From contig NZ_JAASQS010000002.1 in the NCBI RefSeq assembly GCF_011762045.1, positions 496,001 to 560,000 on the forward strand: a DNA stretch of 64,000 bases, read 5' to 3'. The translations under genes and the position numbers were made by a program. Positions 56,360 to 64,000 of this stretch are shown here, piece by piece. Numbering within the stretch: position 1 is the stretch's first letter; every line of letters starts with the position of its first letter. The notes under the pieces are model-generated. The model worked only from the letters and a program-made list of their open reading frames with translations. It was not told where the DNA came from and ran no database searches. Origin of the DNA: Rhizomicrobium electricum. GTDB taxonomy: Bacteria; Pseudomonadota; Alphaproteobacteria; Micropepsales; Micropepsaceae.

Positions 56360-56690
56360 CTACATATGCCGGCCATTTACGAAGCAAAATGCGGAGGGGG
56401 CGGCAGAAAAGCGATGGCGTGCGCGGGTGAAAAAATTTCGGGTCGATTGCCGATTCCTCTCCGCAAGAACTATCGCGCATGAAAACTTGTCATGGCCCGC
56501 CGCTGCGGGCCACCCAGGTGACGCCTGTCGCGTCGCCTCAAGCAATGACCGGGGATCATCAGTGACGAGGCAACACGAACTGGGTCGCCCGCATTCGCGG
56601 GCGATGACACCGAGTGTGTGACGGCATCTGCGCTTGCCCTGCTACAAGGAGATGATGAAGGTACGCCGCCAGCAGCATTACAAAGCGGTC
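56360..56690. other. Gene-free region holding a pair of inverted palindromes
   Basis: No gene seen. It contains the repeats at 56488-56517 and 56580-56609 and otherwise nothing I can interpret. The FAA hydrolase gene ends at 56691. Confidence 0.5.
56488..56609. repeat. Inverted pair of 30-bp palindromic elements
   Basis: TGTCATGGCCCGCCGCTGCG (56488-56507) continuing GGCCACCCAG is repeated, inverted, at 56580-56609, whose reverse complement starts TGTCATCGCCCGCGAATGCG and continues GGCGACCCAG. Each copy also folds on itself (GCCCGC / GCGGGC). The style is that of REP/BIME-type extragenic elements. Confidence 0.75.
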
Positions 56691-57524
56691 TCACTCTCCT
56701 CTACACACCGCCTCGATCGCGCCGAGTTTGTCGATTTCCACGCGCACCACATCGCCGTCCTTCAGATAGACCTGCGGGTTCATGCCGAGGCCGACGCCGC
56801 CCGGCGTGCCGGTGAAGATGAGGTCGCCGGGTTCCAGCGTCATCACTTCGGAGACGTGGGCGATCTGGTCCCAGATGTCGAAGACGAGATTGGCGGTGTT
56901 CGACTCCTGACGCTTGTCGCCGTTGACGAACGCGCGGATGGCGAGGGTGTGCGGATTGGGGACCTCGTCGGCGGTGGTGATCCAGGGGCCGAACGGCGCG
57001 TGGGTGTCGAAGCTCTTGCCCAGCATCCACTGCGAGGTCGCCATCTGCCAGTCGCGGGCGCTGACATCGTTGCCGACGCAATAGCCGAACACGGCGCCGG
57101 GCGCCTCGGCGCGGGAGATATGCCGCCCGCCCCTGCCGATCACCACCACCAGCTCGGCTTCGTAATCGACCTGAGTCGAGGCCTTGGGCAGCAGAATCGG
57201 GTCGAACGGGCCGTTGGCGGCGGTCGGCTGCTTGCAGAACCAGATCTGCCGGGTGGGCATGGGCGCGCCGGTCTCGCGCACGTGATCCGCGTAATTCATC
57301 CCGATCGCCAGAATTTTGCCCGGACGCGGCAACGGCGGCAGCAAGTGCACGTTGCTAAGGAGGAGCGGCCGCCCAACGGTTGCGGCCGCCTGGGCCCGCA
57401 GCTTGGGGCCGCCAATTATCACATCAATCATGCTGCCAAGTGACGGCGGCAACGGGATAATTTCATTGCCTTCGACCCTCCCCAGACGGGCCTGCCCGGC
57501 AGCGGCAAAAGTGATCAATTTCAT
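56691..57524 (-). CDS. Fumarylacetoacetate hydrolase (FAA) family protein
   Basis: 277 residues. An N-terminal small domain (MKLITFAAAGQARLGRVEGN) precedes the FAH fold: ILAIGMNYADHVRETG, VDYEAELVVVIGRGGRHIS, GYCVGNDVSARDWQ and GDLIFTGTPGGVGLGMNPQV YLKDGDVV. Metal ligands are expected at the Glu pair (YEAEL) and Asp (NDVSARD). Members are hydrolases, decarboxylases or ureidoglycolate lyases; the substrate is not clear. Divergent from the tal-pgi operon. Confidence 0.9.
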   Translation of the reverse strand: MKLITFAAAGQARLGRVEGNEIIPLPPSLGSMIDVIIGGPKLRAQAAATVGRPLLLSNVHLLPPLPRPGKILAIGMNYADHVRETGAPMPTRQIWFCKQPTAANGPFDPILLPKASTQVDYEAELVVVIGRGGRHISRAEAPGAVFGYCVGNDVSARDWQMATSQWMLGKSFDTHAPFGPWITTADEVPNPHTLAIRAFVNGDKRQESNTANLVFDIWDQIAHVSEVMTLEPGDLIFTGTPGGVGLGMNPQVYLKDGDVVRVEIDKLGAIEAVCRGE

Positions 57525-57648
57525 CGCCCGCGACCTTTCAATCCAATGTCTTGCTGTCCATATAAGACAGGGCTAGACGACTAAACGCATGGCAGGACAA
57601 ACGGCGGGCCTCATTCCCGTTCCGTTCCTTGCCCTTTCGGAGCAGATG

Positions 57649-60456
57649 ATGAACCCCCTCAAGGAACTCGGAAAATACGGACAGGCACCCTGGCTGGACA
57701 ATCTCGGCCGCGGGCTGGTGCGCAGCGGCGAACTCGCCAAGCTGGTGAACGAAGAAGGCATCAAGGGGGTCACATCAAATCCCGCGATTTTCGAAAAGTC
57801 GATGGGCCATAGCGACGAGTACAACGAGGAAATCCGCTCGCTGCTCGATGCCGGCGTGGTCGAGATCGGCGAAGTGTTCAACAATCTCGCCTTCACCGAC
57901 ATCCGTTCCGCCTGCGACGTCCTGAAGACGGTCTACGACGAGACCAAGGGCGGTGACGGCTTCGTCAGCATGGAATGCAATCCGTATCTGGCGAACGACA
58001 CCGAGGCGACGCTGACCGAAGCCCGCCATCTGTGGAAGACGATCGACCGCAAGAACGTGATGATCAAAGTGCCGGCGACCGATGCCGGCATCCCGGCGAT
58101 CCGCACGCTGCTGTCGGAAGGCATCAACGTCAACGTGACGCTGCTGTTCGCCACCGAGTATTACCGCAAGGTCGCCGAAGCCTATATCGCCGGCCTCGAA
58201 GGCCTGCCGAAGGATTACGACCTGTCGACGGTTTCGAGCGTCGCCAGCTTCTTCATCAGCCGCATCGACTCCAAGATCGACGGCGCCCTCGACAAGCTGA
58301 TCGCCAATGGCGGCGACAAGGCCAAGCTCGAAGCCCTCAAGGGCAAAGTCGCCATCGCCAACGCCAAGCTCGCCTATCGCGATTACGAGAAGATCTTCTC
58401 CGGCCCGCGCTGGGAAAAGCTGGCCAAGCGCGGCGCCCGTCCGCAGCGCCTGCTCTGGGCCTCGACCGGCACCAAGAACAAGGCCTATCCGGATACGCTG
58501 TATGTCGACACCCTGGTCGGCGACAACACCGTCAACACGATGCCGCCGGCCACCGTCGCGGCCGAACGCGATCACGGCAAGCCGACCGCCAATGCGATCA
58601 AGGAAGACCTCAAGGGCGCCGAAAAGATCCTGCGCGATCTCGCAGCGGCCGGCATCAACCTCGACGAAATCACCGATACGCTCTTGGTGGAAGGCGTCGA
58701 TCTGTTCGCGGTCGCCGCGGACCAGCTCTACGGCGCCATCGCCGGCAAGTGCGATGAACTGACCGGCAAGAAGCTGCGCATGACGTGGTCGCTCGGCGTC
58801 GACAAGGAAGCCGTCGACGGCTGGGTCAAGACCTGGACCAAGAAAGGTTACATCCGCAGCCTGTGGGCCCAGGACAAGACGATCTGGACCAACAGCGACG
58901 AAGACAAGTGGCTCGGCTGGCTCGATGCCCCGACCACCGCGAAGGCCAATCTCGCTCAGCTCGAAGCGTTCAGCGCCAAGGTGAAGGCCGAAGGCTGGAC
59001 CGATGTCGTGCTGCTCGGCATGGGCGGTTCGAGCCTCGGCGCCGAAGTGCTGCGCGAAGTCCTGGCCAAGAACGGCACGCCGAAGTTCCACATCCTCGAC
59101 TCCACCAGCCCCGACGAAGTCGGCACGCTGAATGCGAAGCTCGATCCGGCCAAGACGCTGTTCATCGTCGCCTCGAAGTCGGGCTCGACGCTGGAACCGA
59201 ACCTGTTCAAGGATTTCTTCTACGATCGCGTCGTGTCGACGGTCGGCAAGGACAAGGCCGGCAGCCATTTCGTGGCGATCACCGATCCGGGCTCCTCGCT
59301 CGAGAAGGACGCCAAGGCGGAAGGCTTCGCCGCAATCTTCGAAGGCAAGAAGAACATCGGCGGGCGCTATTCGGTGCTGTCGAACTTCGGCCTGGTTCCG
59401 GCCGCCGCGATGGGCATCGACCTCAAGGCGTTCGTCCATAACGCGCTGGCCGCGGAAGCGGCTTGCGGACCGCTGTCGCCGCCTCCGACCAATCCCGGCG
59501 CCCAGCTCGGCATCGCGCTCGGCACGCTGGCGCGCGCCGGCAAGAACAAGCTGACCATCTTCGCCTCGAAGAGCCTCGAAAGCTTCGGCGCCTGGGCGGA
59601 GCAGCTGATCGCCGAGTCCACCGGCAAGCACGGCAAGGGCATCATCCCGGTCGACGGCGAGCCGGCCGGTTCGGCCGCCAGCTACGGCCAGGATCGCACC
59701 TTCGTCGTCCTCAAGCTCAAGGGCGAAGAAGCGCGCGATGCGCTGGTCACGGCGCTGAAGCCGCTCGGCCATCCGGTGATCGAGATCGAAGTCGACGAGC
59801 CGATGCAGCTCGCGCGTCTCTACTACGTGTTCGAGATCGCCACCGCGGTCGCGGGCGCGGCGCTGCAGATCAATCCGTTCGATCAGCCCGACGTCGAAGC
59901 CGCCAAGGTCAAGGCGCGGGCGCTGATGGAAGCGGGCGGCGCCAAGGACACCGACAAGCCGGTGTTCCAGGGCGGCGGCGTGTCGGTCTATGCCGATGCG
60001 GCCAATGCCAAGACGCTGGCGGGTGCCAAGTCGCTGGAAGACGTCTTGAAGGCCCACTTCAAGCGCGTCGGCCGCAACGACTACGTCGCCCTCGTCGCCT
60101 TCATCGAACGCAATGCGGAACACGCCGCCGAACTCGACGCCATGCGCGCGGCGCTGCGCGATGCGACGGGCGCTGCGGTGTGCCTCGGCTTCGGCCCGCG
60201 CTTCCTGCATTCGACCGGTCAGGCCTACAAGGGCGGACCCGCCACCGGCGTGTTCCTGCAGGTGACGGCCGCTCCGGTGCATGACGTAGCGGTACCGGGC
60301 CGCGGTTACAGCTTCGGCGCGGTCGTTGCGGCGCAAGCCGCCGGCGATCTCGGCGTGCTGGTGGAACGCGGACGCCGCGCCGTGCGCGTCCACCTTGACA
60401 ATGTGGACCAGGGACTGGCTACGCTGCGGGGAGCAATCGAAGCCGCAGTGAAATAG
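57649..60456 (+). CDS. Bifunctional transaldolase / glucose-6-phosphate isomerase
   Basis: 935 residues from ATG 57649 ([20 protein letters not shown]), with GGAG just upstream; 57646 and 57589 are other in-frame starts. Residues about 1-365 are transaldolase: [32 protein letters not shown] (Schiff-base Lys) and [16 protein letters not shown]. Residues about 400-935 are phosphoglucose isomerase: [35 protein letters not shown] and ISDPG-type [12 protein letters not shown]. The fused Tal-Pgi links the pentose phosphate and glycolytic steps. First gene of the tal-pgi, gnd, pgl, glucokinase operon. Confidence 0.95.
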   Translation: MNPLKELGKYGQAPWLDNLGRGLVRSGELAKLVNEEGIKGVTSNPAIFEKSMGHSDEYNEEIRSLLDAGVVEIGEVFNNLAFTDIRSACDVLKTVYDETKGGDGFVSMECNPYLANDTEATLTEARHLWKTIDRKNVMIKVPATDAGIPAIRTLLSEGINVNVTLLFATEYYRKVAEAYIAGLEGLPKDYDLSTVSSVASFFISRIDSKIDGALDKLIANGGDKAKLEALKGKVAIANAKLAYRDYEKIFSGPRWEKLAKRGARPQRLLWASTGTKNKAYPDTLYVDTLVGDNTVNTMPPATVAAERDHGKPTANAIKEDLKGAEKILRDLAAAGINLDEITDTLLVEGVDLFAVAADQLYGAIAGKCDELTGKKLRMTWSLGVDKEAVDGWVKTWTKKGYIRSLWAQDKTIWTNSDEDKWLGWLDAPTTAKANLAQLEAFSAKVKAEGWTDVVLLGMGGSSLGAEVLREVLAKNGTPKFHILDSTSPDEVGTLNAKLDPAKTLFIVASKSGSTLEPNLFKDFFYDRVVSTVGKDKAGSHFVAITDPGSSLEKDAKAEGFAAIFEGKKNIGGRYSVLSNFGLVPAAAMGIDLKAFVHNALAAEAACGPLSPPPTNPGAQLGIALGTLARAGKNKLTIFASKSLESFGAWAEQLIAESTGKHGKGIIPVDGEPAGSAASYGQDRTFVVLKLKGEEARDALVTALKPLGHPVIEIEVDEPMQLARLYYVFEIATAVAGAALQINPFDQPDVEAAKVKARALMEAGGAKDTDKPVFQGGGVSVYADAANAKTLAGAKSLEDVLKAHFKRVGRNDYVALVAFIERNAEHAAELDAMRAALRDATGAAVCLGFGPRFLHSTGQAYKGGPATGVFLQVTAAPVHDVAVPGRGYSFGAVVAAQAAGDLGVLVERGRRAVRVHLDNVDQGLATLRGAIEAAVK

Positions 60457-60464
60457 GAGATGTG

Positions 60465-61448
60465 ATGCAACTCGGAATCGTCGGCCTCGGCCGCATGGGT
60501 GCCAACATAGCCCGGCGGCTTATGCGCGGCGGACATTCCGTAGTTGCCTTCGACGTCAACTCCGAAGCGGTCGCCGGCTTGGCCAAAGAAGGCGCCAAGC
60601 CGGCCCGCTCTCTCAAGGAACTGGTCGATCTTCTCACCCCGCCGCGCGCGGTATGGGTGATGCTTCCCGCCGGCAAGATCACCGAAGACACGATCGACAG
60701 CCTCGCCGTCCTGATGGCCGCAGGCGATACCGTGATCGATGGCGGCAACACCTACTACAAGGACGATATCCGGCGGGCGGCGGCGCTGCGGCCGAAGTCG
60801 CTCGGCTATGTCGATGTCGGCACCTCGGGCGGCATCTGGGGCCTCGAACGCGGCTACTGCATGATGATCGGCGGCGACAAGGATGTCGTCGAACGCCTCG
60901 ATCCGATCTTCGCCACGCTGGCGCCGGGCGTCGGCAGCATCGAGAAAACCACCGGCCGCGACGGCCGCGATCCGCGCGTCGAAAACGGCTACATGCATTG
61001 CGGGCCGGCAGGCTCGGGCCATTTCGTCAAAATGGTCCATAACGGCATCGAATACGGCCTGATGCAGGCCTATGCCGAAGGCTTCGAAATCCTCGAACGC
61101 AAGAAAGACGACAAGCTGCCCGAAGCCGAGCGCTTCGATCTCGATCTCGCCGACGTCGCCGAAGTGTGGCGGCGGGGCAGCGTGGTATCGTCGTGGCTGC
61201 TCGATCTGACGGCATTGGCGCTGGCCGAAAACGGCAAGCTCGACAACTTCGCCGGCTTCGTCGACGACTCCGGCGAAGGCCGCTGGACCATCGAAGCGGC
61301 GATCGAAGAAGCGGTGCCGGCCAACGTGCTCTCCGCCGCGCTCTACGACCGCTTCGCTTCGCGCCTGCCGCAGCGTTTCGCCGACCGGCTCTTGTCCGCG
61401 ATGCGCGCCAAGTTCGGCGGCCACGTCGAAGGCAAGCTGAAGCCGTGA
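60465..61448 (+). CDS. gnd: 6-phosphogluconate dehydrogenase (decarboxylating), short form
   Basis: 327 residues from ATG 60465 (AGGAGA upstream; a GTG at 60462 is next to it). NAD(P) loop: [20 protein letters not shown]. Further blocks: [71 protein letters not shown] (catalytic Lys and Glu area) and [14 protein letters not shown]. The short form lacks part of the C-terminal tail of E. coli Gnd and is often NAD-preferring. The stop overlaps the pgl start (GTGA). Confidence 0.94.
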   Translation: MQLGIVGLGRMGANIARRLMRGGHSVVAFDVNSEAVAGLAKEGAKPARSLKELVDLLTPPRAVWVMLPAGKITEDTIDSLAVLMAAGDTVIDGGNTYYKDDIRRAAALRPKSLGYVDVGTSGGIWGLERGYCMMIGGDKDVVERLDPIFATLAPGVGSIEKTTGRDGRDPRVENGYMHCGPAGSGHFVKMVHNGIEYGLMQAYAEGFEILERKKDDKLPEAERFDLDLADVAEVWRRGSVVSSWLLDLTALALAENGKLDNFAGFVDDSGEGRWTIEAAIEEAVPANVLSAALYDRFASRLPQRFADRLLSAMRAKFGGHVEGKLKP

Positions 61449-62152
61449 CGGCGCCGCGCACCGAAAAATTCGCCGATCCGCAGGACCTCGCCTTGCGTGC
61501 CGCCGACTGGATGGCGGGCGTCATCGCCGCCGCGGACGCTCCGTTCCGCATGGCGCTGTCGGGCGGCAACTCCCCGCGCCTTCTGTACGGCGAACTTTCG
61601 CTGCGCCGGATCGACTGGTCGAAGGTGCGCTTCTATTGGATCGACGAGCGCTTCGTGCCGCCCGATCATCCCGACAGCAATCTGCGCATGGCGCGCGAAA
61701 CGCTGCTGGCGCATATCCCGATACAGCCGGACCAGGTCCACGCCATGCCGACGCTGAGCGATCCCGAGACCGCCGCGCGCGCCTACGAGGACGACCTCAA
61801 AAGCGCCTACGGCGCGACGGACCTGGATGCCGCACGGCCGCTGTTCGATCTCACGCTGATCGGGCTCGGCAGCGACGGACACATCTGCTCGCTGCTGCCG
61901 GGATCGCCGGTGCTGGAGGAGCGCACGCGTTGGGTGGCGCCGGTGACACAAGGACGGCCGGAAGTCCGGCTGACCCTCACCTACCCCGCAGTGGAATCGA
62001 GCCGCCTCACCGTGTTCCTGGTTACCGGCCGGGACAAAGCCGAAGCGGTCAAACGGGTGCGGCAAGGCGATCAAAACCTGCCCGGCGGACGGCTCCGTCC
62101 ACAGGGCGAGACGGTCTGGCTCTTGGACCGCGCGGCGGCATCGCTACTCTAG
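61445..62152 (+). CDS. pgl: 6-phosphogluconolactonase
   Basis: 235 residues from GTG 61445, overlapping the gnd stop by four bases. DevB/Pgl fold: [78 protein letters not shown] and [20 protein letters not shown]. It hydrolyses 6-phosphogluconolactone. The frame is open upstream through gnd, which is a shadow. Confidence 0.94.
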   Translation: MTAPRTEKFADPQDLALRAADWMAGVIAAADAPFRMALSGGNSPRLLYGELSLRRIDWSKVRFYWIDERFVPPDHPDSNLRMARETLLAHIPIQPDQVHAMPTLSDPETAARAYEDDLKSAYGATDLDAARPLFDLTLIGLGSDGHICSLLPGSPVLEERTRWVAPVTQGRPEVRLTLTYPAVESSRLTVFLVTGRDKAEAVKRVRQGDQNLPGGRLRPQGETVWLLDRAAASLL

Positions 62153-62185
62153 GGCAACGATCAGAATCAGAACCAGGGGGCTGTC

Positions 62186-62893
62186 ATGCCGGCGCGTATC
62201 CTTTCCATCGATGTCGGCGGGACCGGCCTCAAGGCGGCCGTTCTCAACCGCGACGGCGAACTCGTCAGCGACCATCTGCGCGTCCTGACGCCGAAGCCCT
62301 GCCCGCCCGACCTCTTGGTGAAAACCGTCAAGCTCTTGGTGGCGCCGTTCAAGACCTACGACTGCGTGGCGATGGGCTTTCCCGGCGTGGTGCGCGACGG
62401 GCGCATCATCACCGCGCCCAATCTCGGCACCGATCTCTATGCCGGCTTCGCGCTGGCGGCGAAAATGGCGAAAGCGCTGGGCAAGCCGGTGCGCATCGCC
62501 AACGACGCCGACGTGCAGGGTTTTGCCGTGGTCAAAGGCGAAGGCCTCGAAATGGTGGCGACGCTCGGCACCGGCTTCGGCACCTCGCTGTTCCGCGACG
62601 GCGAACTGATGCCGCATCTCGAAATCGCGCACATGCTGGCGAACAAGGACAAGACCTTCGACCAGTTCATCGGCGAGAAGGAACGCAAGAAGCAGGGCAA
62701 CAAGGGCTGGAACAAGCGCGTCGAGAAGGTGCTGCCGTTCCTCTACACCCTGGTGCATTACGACCGGCTCTACATCAGCGGCGGCAATGCCAAACACCTG
62801 ACGTTCAAGCTGCCGAAGAACACCAAGATCGTGCCCAACATCTCCGGCATCAAAGGCGGCGCCGGACTGTGGCGGCAGGAGACGTGGAAGTAG
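62186..62893 (+). CDS. ROK-family glucokinase, polyphosphate-glucokinase-like
   Basis: 235 residues, short for ROK. DVGGTGLKAAVLNRDG (phosphate 1), VAMGFPGVVRDGRI, RIANDADVQGFAVV (catalytic Asp), GTGFGTSLFRDGEL and LYISGGNAKHL (adenosine loop). The size, the GTG rather than GTGxG block and the KKQGNKGWNKRVEKVLPFLY segment resemble PPGK-type enzymes that use polyphosphate or ATP. As the last gene of the operon it would feed glucose-6-phosphate into the pathway. Confidence 0.85.
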   Translation: MPARILSIDVGGTGLKAAVLNRDGELVSDHLRVLTPKPCPPDLLVKTVKLLVAPFKTYDCVAMGFPGVVRDGRIITAPNLGTDLYAGFALAAKMAKALGKPVRIANDADVQGFAVVKGEGLEMVATLGTGFGTSLFRDGELMPHLEIAHMLANKDKTFDQFIGEKERKKQGNKGWNKRVEKVLPFLYTLVHYDRLYISGGNAKHLTFKLPKNTKIVPNISGIKGGAGLWRQETWK

Positions 62894-63053
62894 CCTCAAG
62901 CCGGGGCGGCAATCGGTTGGCTCGGAGTGCAAGAAGCAGTCGCAAATGACAGGGGGGAGACATCGATCTCCGATTTGCCTGACGCCAGCAGGCAGTCATA
63001 AGTTAGTCTACCTCATGTAAACGCTGCACTGCAGGTTACAGAAGAGGCTCTCG

Positions 63054-63905
63054 TTGGCGAAAAACATAATTGATGTATGGGACGTCCGCACATTTGATTC
63101 AGAACTGCTAGACTTTCTGGCAGCTCAGACTGGCTTAATCCGTAATTATCTTGATACAGACCATCGGATTTTTCTTCGTCACGACATTAACGAAGATGGC
63201 ACCCGTTCAATTCTCCGGCCCGAAAATCGCTTCGCTTCAGATTTTTATGATTTAGAAGAAGCAGTCGGGCGAATGATGAGCCAACGCACGATACGCGCGT
63301 TCCATTATACTCGTCTTACCGAGAACGAAGCCATGGTTCTCAGGCAGGAAGGTATTCACCTCTCGACGCCCTTGAGCCTTCTGCGTCGTATCAGCGAGGT
63401 CGTTGCGGCTGGCGGCTTATCTGGGGCAACGGCAGAACTTCTCTATGCAAGAAGCCCATTCCAGAGCGATCAGCTTGAGGCGCGACTCGGAAAATTCTGG
63501 ATGACCTCCCACCCGGTGGTCGTCACGGACAGCGGCGTCGAACCTTTATTGAAGCGCTGGGGCGGTGAGGTCGCATCAATGTGGATCCGTGATAAGGCGG
63601 TTTGTGCCAAACTTGAGACGCTCGGTAAACCTCGCATCATTGAAGTAGCCGCACCACTGCGTGTCACAAATCAAAGCTATCAGGCCGGAAAGGCAATCAC
63701 CGCGACCTTCGCGCGATCACGCGGCTCCATTCCTTCGAAACAGGCGTTCGATTTATATACTAAGCAACCATTGGAGCCAGCGGCAGTCCTTCAGGTGCAT
63801 ACGGAAGGCGATCCGTCTTTCACCGAAATGGGTGTTAACTATCCCCCAGATTACGTTGATGTCGACATCGGACGCTGGAAGGAACTGACTGGAGAGGAAG
63901 ATTGA
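63054..63905 (+). CDS. Unknown protein, AT-richer than neighbours, near window end
   Basis: 283 residues from a TTG at 63054 (AGAGG upstream). Not recognised with certainty. RTIRAFHYTRLTENEAMVLR QEGIHLSTPLSLLRRISEVV recalls the beginnings of ADP-ribosyltransferase-like or DUF4433/DarT-like folds (H-x-T at the start, then an IL--GI helix), but the rest (LGKFWMTSHPVVVTDSGVEP LLKRWGGEVASMWIRDKAV; YPPDYVDVDIGRWKEL) gives no confirmation. Third-codon positions are AT-richer than in the preceding operon, suggesting transfer. It is separated from glk by 160 bases. Confidence 0.6.
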   Translation: MAKNIIDVWDVRTFDSELLDFLAAQTGLIRNYLDTDHRIFLRHDINEDGTRSILRPENRFASDFYDLEEAVGRMMSQRTIRAFHYTRLTENEAMVLRQEGIHLSTPLSLLRRISEVVAAGGLSGATAELLYARSPFQSDQLEARLGKFWMTSHPVVVTDSGVEPLLKRWGGEVASMWIRDKAVCAKLETLGKPRIIEVAAPLRVTNQSYQAGKAITATFARSRGSIPSKQAFDLYTKQPLEPAAVLQVHTEGDPSFTEMGVNYPPDYVDVDIGRWKELTGEED

Positions 63906-64000
63906 CCCCCTCCGTCTCGCCGCGCCTCCCCCGCTATTCGCACGTCGTGCGGCTCGATGGCTGCGGCTCCGCGAGGGAGGAAAGTTGGGCTGGAGACGTG

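Noticed and set aside
57775..60393. 872-codon ORF opposite tal-pgi
   Set aside because: Antisense shadow of a strongly conserved gene; composition (RADRRRDG-type) is typical of such shadows.
63902..64000. Possible gene starting at TTG 63902 and running off the window
   Set aside because: Only 33 codons visible, starting inside the previous stop, with no recognisable sequence.
1..64000. CRISPR array
   Set aside because: No set of regularly spaced direct repeats was seen; all repeats found are palindromic pairs.

Overview
The window is a high-GC bacterial chromosome segment that looks alphaproteobacterial. The evidence is gene content and order: pmbA, a CysQ-like phosphatase and DUF4170 run into an ABC exporter, waaA, lpxK and a lauroyl acyltransferase; xseB, dxs, tlyA and an Fe-S rRNA methyltransferase share a strand; and there is a fused Tal-Pgi, an HWE-type histidine kinase and orphan CHASE3 proteins. 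A PEP-CTERM protein and a large TonB-dependent receptor fit a free-living environmental species such as the Rhizomicrobium/Micropepsis group, but genus is inference.

Layout. 1-1700: the tail of a PIN-domain toxin, a palindrome-rich gap, and a tautomerase/HxlR pair with a clear operator. 1.7-9.1 kb: lipid A and Kdo cluster. 9.1-13.6 kb: M23 peptidase, DUF2093, xseA, purD and an FKBP lipoprotein. 13.7-20.6 kb: PAS histidine kinase, PAP2 phosphatase, GST, tadA, an RluB-type pseudouridine synthase, small unknowns, and an AT-richer foreign gene with an N-terminal restriction-nuclease-like motif. 20.8-24 kb: PEP-CTERM beta-helix protein, HAD hydrolase, mannonate dehydratase. 24-30 kb: three tandem chemoreceptors, each ending in a CheR-type pentapeptide. 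30-35 kb: pdxH, Sel1 lipoprotein, DnaJ-like chaperone, a zinc-ribbon unknown, two tandem CHASE3 membrane proteins. 35-43 kb: fabI, aroC, stomatin-like protein, lipase, HWE kinase, MFS transporter. 43-47.6 kb: xseB-dxs-tlyA-rRNA methyltransferase-C13 peptidase. 48-53 kb: TonB receptor and SppA.

53.6-56.4 kb is the main accessory region. Imperfect 31-bp inverted repeats at 53905-53935 and 56329-56359 enclose an internally deleted IS1595-type transposase and an oppositely oriented cargo operon: an unknown protein, a DUF1828-type protein, a possible short ORF without a normal start codon, and a small membrane protein. This is the best candidate here for something undescribed.

56.7-62.9 kb: FAA hydrolase family protein, then a compact sugar-phosphate operon (tal-pgi, gnd, pgl, ROK glucokinase) covering most of the oxidative pentose phosphate route except zwf. 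The window ends with an AT-richer unknown gene.

I see no rRNA, tRNA or CRISPR. Several gaps hold palindromic extragenic repeats. All assignments come from reading motifs and gene order; no searches were run.
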